Part shown: positions 5,442-7,012 of the stretch, piece after piece | How the letters are laid out: each line of letters begins with the position of its first letter | Numbering within the stretch: position 1 is the first letter of the stretch | Origin: Patescibacteria group bacterium | Lineage (GTDB): Bacteria > Patescibacteriota > Minisyncoccia > Minisyncoccales > S141-161 | Direction of reading: 5' to 3' | Assembly (NCBI GenBank): GCA_015491015.1 | Contig: WFWQ01000040.1 | Location: 1-7,012, forward strand | DNA length: 7,012 bases | Program-made: the position numbers and the translations under genes | Notes under the pieces: model-generated | Databases searched by the model: none | Told to the model about the DNA's origin: nothing | What the model saw: the letters and a program-made list of their open reading frames with translations, nothing else

Positions 5442-5470
5442 TTGACTTTTGAAAATTTTACCTTTATTTT
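5442..5470 (+). promoter_or_regulatory. Promoter of the laccase-domain gene
   Basis: TTGACT (5442-5447), 17 nt, TATTTT (5465-5470). It is divergent from the cysS promoter, with the two -35 boxes 9 nt apart back to back. The predicted start near 5477 leaves a leader of about 24 nt that includes a Shine-Dalgarno site. Confidence 0.55.
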
Positions 5471-5485
5471 AAACTAACCTCTTAA

Positions 5486-5494
5486 AAGGAGGGG
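5486..5494 (+). promoter_or_regulatory. Strong Shine-Dalgarno site of the laccase-domain gene
   Basis: AAGGAGGGG ends 6 nt before the ATG at 5501 and fixes that start. It contrasts with the core genes in this window, none of which has a clear Shine-Dalgarno site. Confidence 0.85.
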
Positions 5495-5500
5495 AAAGTA

Positions 5501-6268
5501 ATGGAAACCTTGAAAATTCAAACAGGAAAGAGTATTTTAACTGATCCAGAAAGAAAGGTAGTTTACTTTCCTCATCCTTTCCCAATTCTGTTTGCTTTTT
5601 CTACCACCAAAGCTGGAAATATGAGTTTAAACTTAGGTGAAGAAGCTGAAGTTGAAAAGAACAAGAGAGAATTCTTGAAGATTTTAGGTATCCAAAGAGA
5701 AGGGTTGGTAGAGATGGTTCCTTTGCACGGAAATATAATTAGAGAAATCATTGAAAAAGACAGAGGATTTAGAGTCTTGGGAGACGGATTTGTAACTAAG
5801 ACACTTTTACCTTTAGCTTTTTGTCCAGCAGATTGTTTCCCGATGATTTTAGTGGATAAAAAGAAGAAATTTTTGGGACTTTTTCATTTGGGAAGGAAAA
5901 ATGTGTTTGAGGGAATGGTTTATTACGCTTTAAGATTTTTCACTTCTGCATTTGAGTTAGATCCTAAAGATATTATAGTGGGAATTGGGCCTGGAATTCA
6001 CAGTTGTTGCTATCGAGGATTAGGATTAGTGAAAGAGGCTATTCGAAGAGGATTTAGAAAGTTTGTAAGCTTCAAGAGATTAAGTTTAGACTTGAACCAA
6101 ATAATTTGGGATCAACTTCATCAGTTTAAAGTAGGCACCATTGTAGATATTAACCTTTGCACTTGCTGTAGTAGGTTTGAAGATGGAGAATTTATTTTCT
6201 TCTCTCACCGCAGAGCTTTAAAGTTGAAAGAAAGAGAAGGAAGATTTATAGCTTTAGCTAAACTATAA
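5501..6268 (+). CDS. Laccase-domain protein, PgeF/YfiH/YlmD family (DUF152)
   Basis: Members of this cytoplasmic family (Cu-oxidase_4) were called polyphenol oxidases. Work on relatives points to purine nucleoside phosphorylase/adenosine deaminase activity, and E. coli PgeF edits wrongly built peptidoglycan precursors. At 255 residues the length is normal. The metal-site triad is visible as H76 (PLHGN), C112 (PADCFP) and H129 (FHLGR). Other family segments are VLGDGFVT (92-99), VGIGPGIHSCCY (160-171), the CTCC stretch (220-223) and FFSHRR (233-238). The usual HAGWRG segment is HLGRKN here and the usual QVHG is PLHG, so the active-site rim is divergent. The start is set by a strong Shine-Dalgarno site. 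It is monocistronic: own promoter, and a 13-bp terminator beginning inside the stop codon. Family is confident; substrate is not predictable, so no gene symbol is given. Confidence 0.88.
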   Translation: METLKIQTGKSILTDPERKVVYFPHPFPILFAFSTTKAGNMSLNLGEEAEVEKNKREFLKILGIQREGLVEMVPLHGNIIREIIEKDRGFRVLGDGFVTKTLLPLAFCPADCFPMILVDKKKKFLGLFHLGRKNVFEGMVYYALRFFTSAFELDPKDIIVGIGPGIHSCCYRGLGLVKEAIRRGFRKFVSFKRLSLDLNQIIWDQLHQFKVGTIVDINLCTCCSRFEDGEFIFFSHRRALKLKEREGRFIALAKL

Positions 6269-6297
6269 AGGGCAGAGAAGGCATTCTCTGCCCTTTT
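6267..6297 (+). terminator. Terminator of the laccase-domain gene
   Basis: A perfect 13-bp stem AAAGGGCAGAGAA (6267-6279) / TTCTCTGCCCTTT (6284-6296) encloses a GGCA loop and ends in TTTT (6294-6297). The left arm begins with the last two bases of the TAA stop. The A-rich left flank could make it partly bidirectional. Confidence 0.9.
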
Positions 6298-6346
6298 CTA
6301 CACCTTCACACTGGATTTTCTCAGTCAATCAATGGTTTCTAATTTA

Positions 6347-6374
6347 ATTTTACCAAAATTTTTCCTCAAATCAA
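6347..6374 (-). promoter_or_regulatory. Possible minus-strand promoter in the spacer
   Basis: On the minus strand: TTGATT (6374-6369), 16 nt, TAAAAT (6352-6347), preceded by TGG, giving an extended -10. Boxes and spacing equal those of the rmuC promoter. No minus-strand ORF lies downstream. A transcript would start near 6340 and meet the 6267-6296 hairpin after about 75 nt. A chance match is possible in AT-rich DNA. Confidence 0.35.
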
Positions 6375-6390
6375 CCCTTTATTTTGTTTT

Positions 6391-6411
6391 TTTACACATT
6401 GAATGTGTGAA
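6391..6411. repeat. Palindrome copy 4, upstream of the NUDIX promoter
   Basis: Arms TTTACACAT (6391-6399) and ATGTGTGAA (6403-6411) surround TGA. It differs from the 641-661 copy at only two positions, one giving a G:T(U) pair and one in the loop. It lies 11 nt upstream of the NUDIX -35 box. Confidence 0.8.
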
Positions 6412-6422
6412 AGTTAGATAGC

Positions 6423-6451
6423 TTGACTATTTAAGTTATTAATGGTAAAAT
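6423..6451 (+). promoter_or_regulatory. NUDIX gene promoter with extended -10
   Basis: TTGACT (6423-6428), 17 nt, TAAAAT (6446-6451), with TGG directly before the -10 (TGGTAAAAT) forming an extended -10. This is the best promoter in the window. Predicted start near 6458 gives a leader of about 25 nt carrying a strong ribosome binding site. Confidence 0.75.
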
Positions 6452-6466
6452 AAAAAAAGTATCTTG

Positions 6467-6475
6467 AAAGGAGGG
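6467..6475 (+). promoter_or_regulatory. Strong Shine-Dalgarno site fixing a TTG start
   Basis: AAAGGAGGG ends 7 nt before TTG 6483-6485. An in-frame TGA at 6465-6467 rules out any earlier start, and the next ATG would remove the first strand of the NUDIX fold, so TTG is the likely start. Confidence 0.85.
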
Positions 6476-6482
6476 ATATAAA

Positions 6483-6920
6483 TTGAGCTGGAATATTGGA
6501 GTGTTTGTGGTGTATTTTAAGGAAGATAAGGTTTTAATGGTGAAGCACAGTTATGGAAGCAGAAAATGGAGTCTGCCCGGAGGTTCTTTAGAAGAAAGAG
6601 AAAATGTAATAGAAGCTGCGGAAAGAGAATTTATTGAAGAAACTGGTTATCGACCATTAGGTATGGAGTTGGTAGGAATTTTTACTCTCCAAAAGAGTAA
6701 GGGAATAGTAATCCTTTTTGAAACAGGAAGTGTAGAGAAAGTAAAAGAACCTGATTATCAAGAAATAGAAAAAGTTAGTTTTCTCAAAGTTAGAAAGGTA
6801 TTAGAGAGCGAGGAGGTGTATCCTGCTCAATCTAAGTTAGTGTATTGGAGCATGTTAGTGCCTCGCCCTATCTTTCATCCTCTTGTCACTCCTAGACCTG
6901 CAAAGCTTCAGATTTGGTGA
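6483..6920 (+). CDS. NUDIX hydrolase
   Basis: NUDIX enzymes hydrolyse nucleoside diphosphates linked to another group, for example oxidised dNTPs, ADP-ribose or capped nucleotides, using divalent metal held by the NUDIX box. The 145-residue protein has an intact box: G34, E40, R48-E49, E52-E53, G55 in the pattern Gx5Ex7REUxEExGU, preceded by KWSLPGG (28-34). The N-terminal strand IGVFVVYFKEDKVLMVKH and the later strand GIVILFET fit the fold. Nothing identifies the substrate; the family is too broad. It ends with a Pro-rich tail (VPRPIFHPLVTPRP, 126-139) outside the core fold. It starts with TTG, supported by a strong Shine-Dalgarno site. It is monocistronic, with its own promoter and a terminator beginning 6 nt after the TGA stop. 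An intergenic palindrome just upstream of the promoter suggests possible regulation. Confidence 0.93.
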   Translation: MSWNIGVFVVYFKEDKVLMVKHSYGSRKWSLPGGSLEERENVIEAAEREFIEETGYRPLGMELVGIFTLQKSKGIVILFETGSVEKVKEPDYQEIEKVSFLKVRKVLESEEVYPAQSKLVYWSMLVPRPIFHPLVTPRPAKLQIW

Positions 6921-6926
6921 AACTGT

Positions 6927-6962
6927 AAAGAGGTAGTGCTGGAAGAATGCACTACCTCTTTT
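6927..6962 (+). terminator. Terminator of the NUDIX gene
   Basis: A perfect 13-bp stem AAAGAGGTAGTGC (6927-6939) / GCACTACCTCTTT (6949-6961) with a 9-nt loop. The T-run is short (TTTT at 6959-6962), as for the upstream laccase-domain gene's terminator. Confidence 0.88.
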
Positions 6963-6977
6963 GTATCGCTGTAAGTT

Positions 6978-6986
6978 TGATATAAT
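6978..6986 (+). promoter_or_regulatory. Extended -10 promoter for a gene beyond the right edge
   Basis: TGATATAAT is a perfect extended -10 (TGnTATAAT) placed 15 nt after the NUDIX terminator. No good -35 is present at the right distance, which is tolerated for extended -10 promoters. No coding start is visible before the edge; CTATAAAAA at 7004-7012 is A-rich leader or a second weak -10. Confidence 0.55.
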
Positions 6987-7012
6987 TTAATTAAGATTAA
7001 ACACTATAAAAA

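Overview
The window is AT-rich bacterial DNA (about one third G+C by eye) using the standard bacterial code: TGA closes two of the genes and all Trp codons are TGG. It holds compact, tightly packed core genes plus two unusually structured non-coding stretches. Small single-copy information-processing genes, a short RmuC, an archaeal-looking cysteinyl-tRNA synthetase, core genes without Shine-Dalgarno sites and near-leaderless promoters would fit a Candidate Phyla Radiation (Patescibacteria) genome. That placement is inference, not proof.

Layout: (1) 2-100 is the 3' end of an unrecognised + strand gene, closed by a strong terminator at 108-140. (2) 141-723 has no credible gene. It contains a candidate structured small RNA (about 185-340) ending in a terminator, a dense series of inverted repeats, and the rmuC promoter. 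(3) rmuC and rplU (724-1979, +). rplU also appears to have its own promoter, whose -10 box overlaps the rmuC stop codon. (4) The convergent operon cysS-dnaB-recR (5393 down to 1983, -), with intergenic gaps of 1 and 2 nt. Only 3 nt separate the recR and rplU stop codons. (5) A divergent promoter region at 5394-5500. (6) A laccase-domain (PgeF/YfiH/YlmD family) gene at 5501-6268 with a perfect 13-bp terminator. (7) A 214-nt spacer with another hairpin and a strong promoter. (8) A NUDIX hydrolase at 6483-6920 with a 13-bp terminator, then an extended -10 promoter aimed at a gene beyond the right edge.

Functionally, the centre of the window is replication, repair and translation: DnaB helicase, RecR gap repair, the RmuC nuclease-like protein, ribosomal protein L21 and cysteinyl-tRNA synthetase. 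The right side has two small nucleotide or metabolite housekeeping enzymes.

The least conventional content is intergenic. A family of hairpins with arms related to TTCACACAT / ATGTGTGAA recurs in both spacers. Paired changes between copies preserve the symmetry, and two copies sit just upstream of -35 boxes at spacings about one DNA turn apart. This could be an operator for an unknown regulator or a small dispersed hairpin element. The promoters share a consistent form (TTGAYT, 16-17 nt, TAAAAT).
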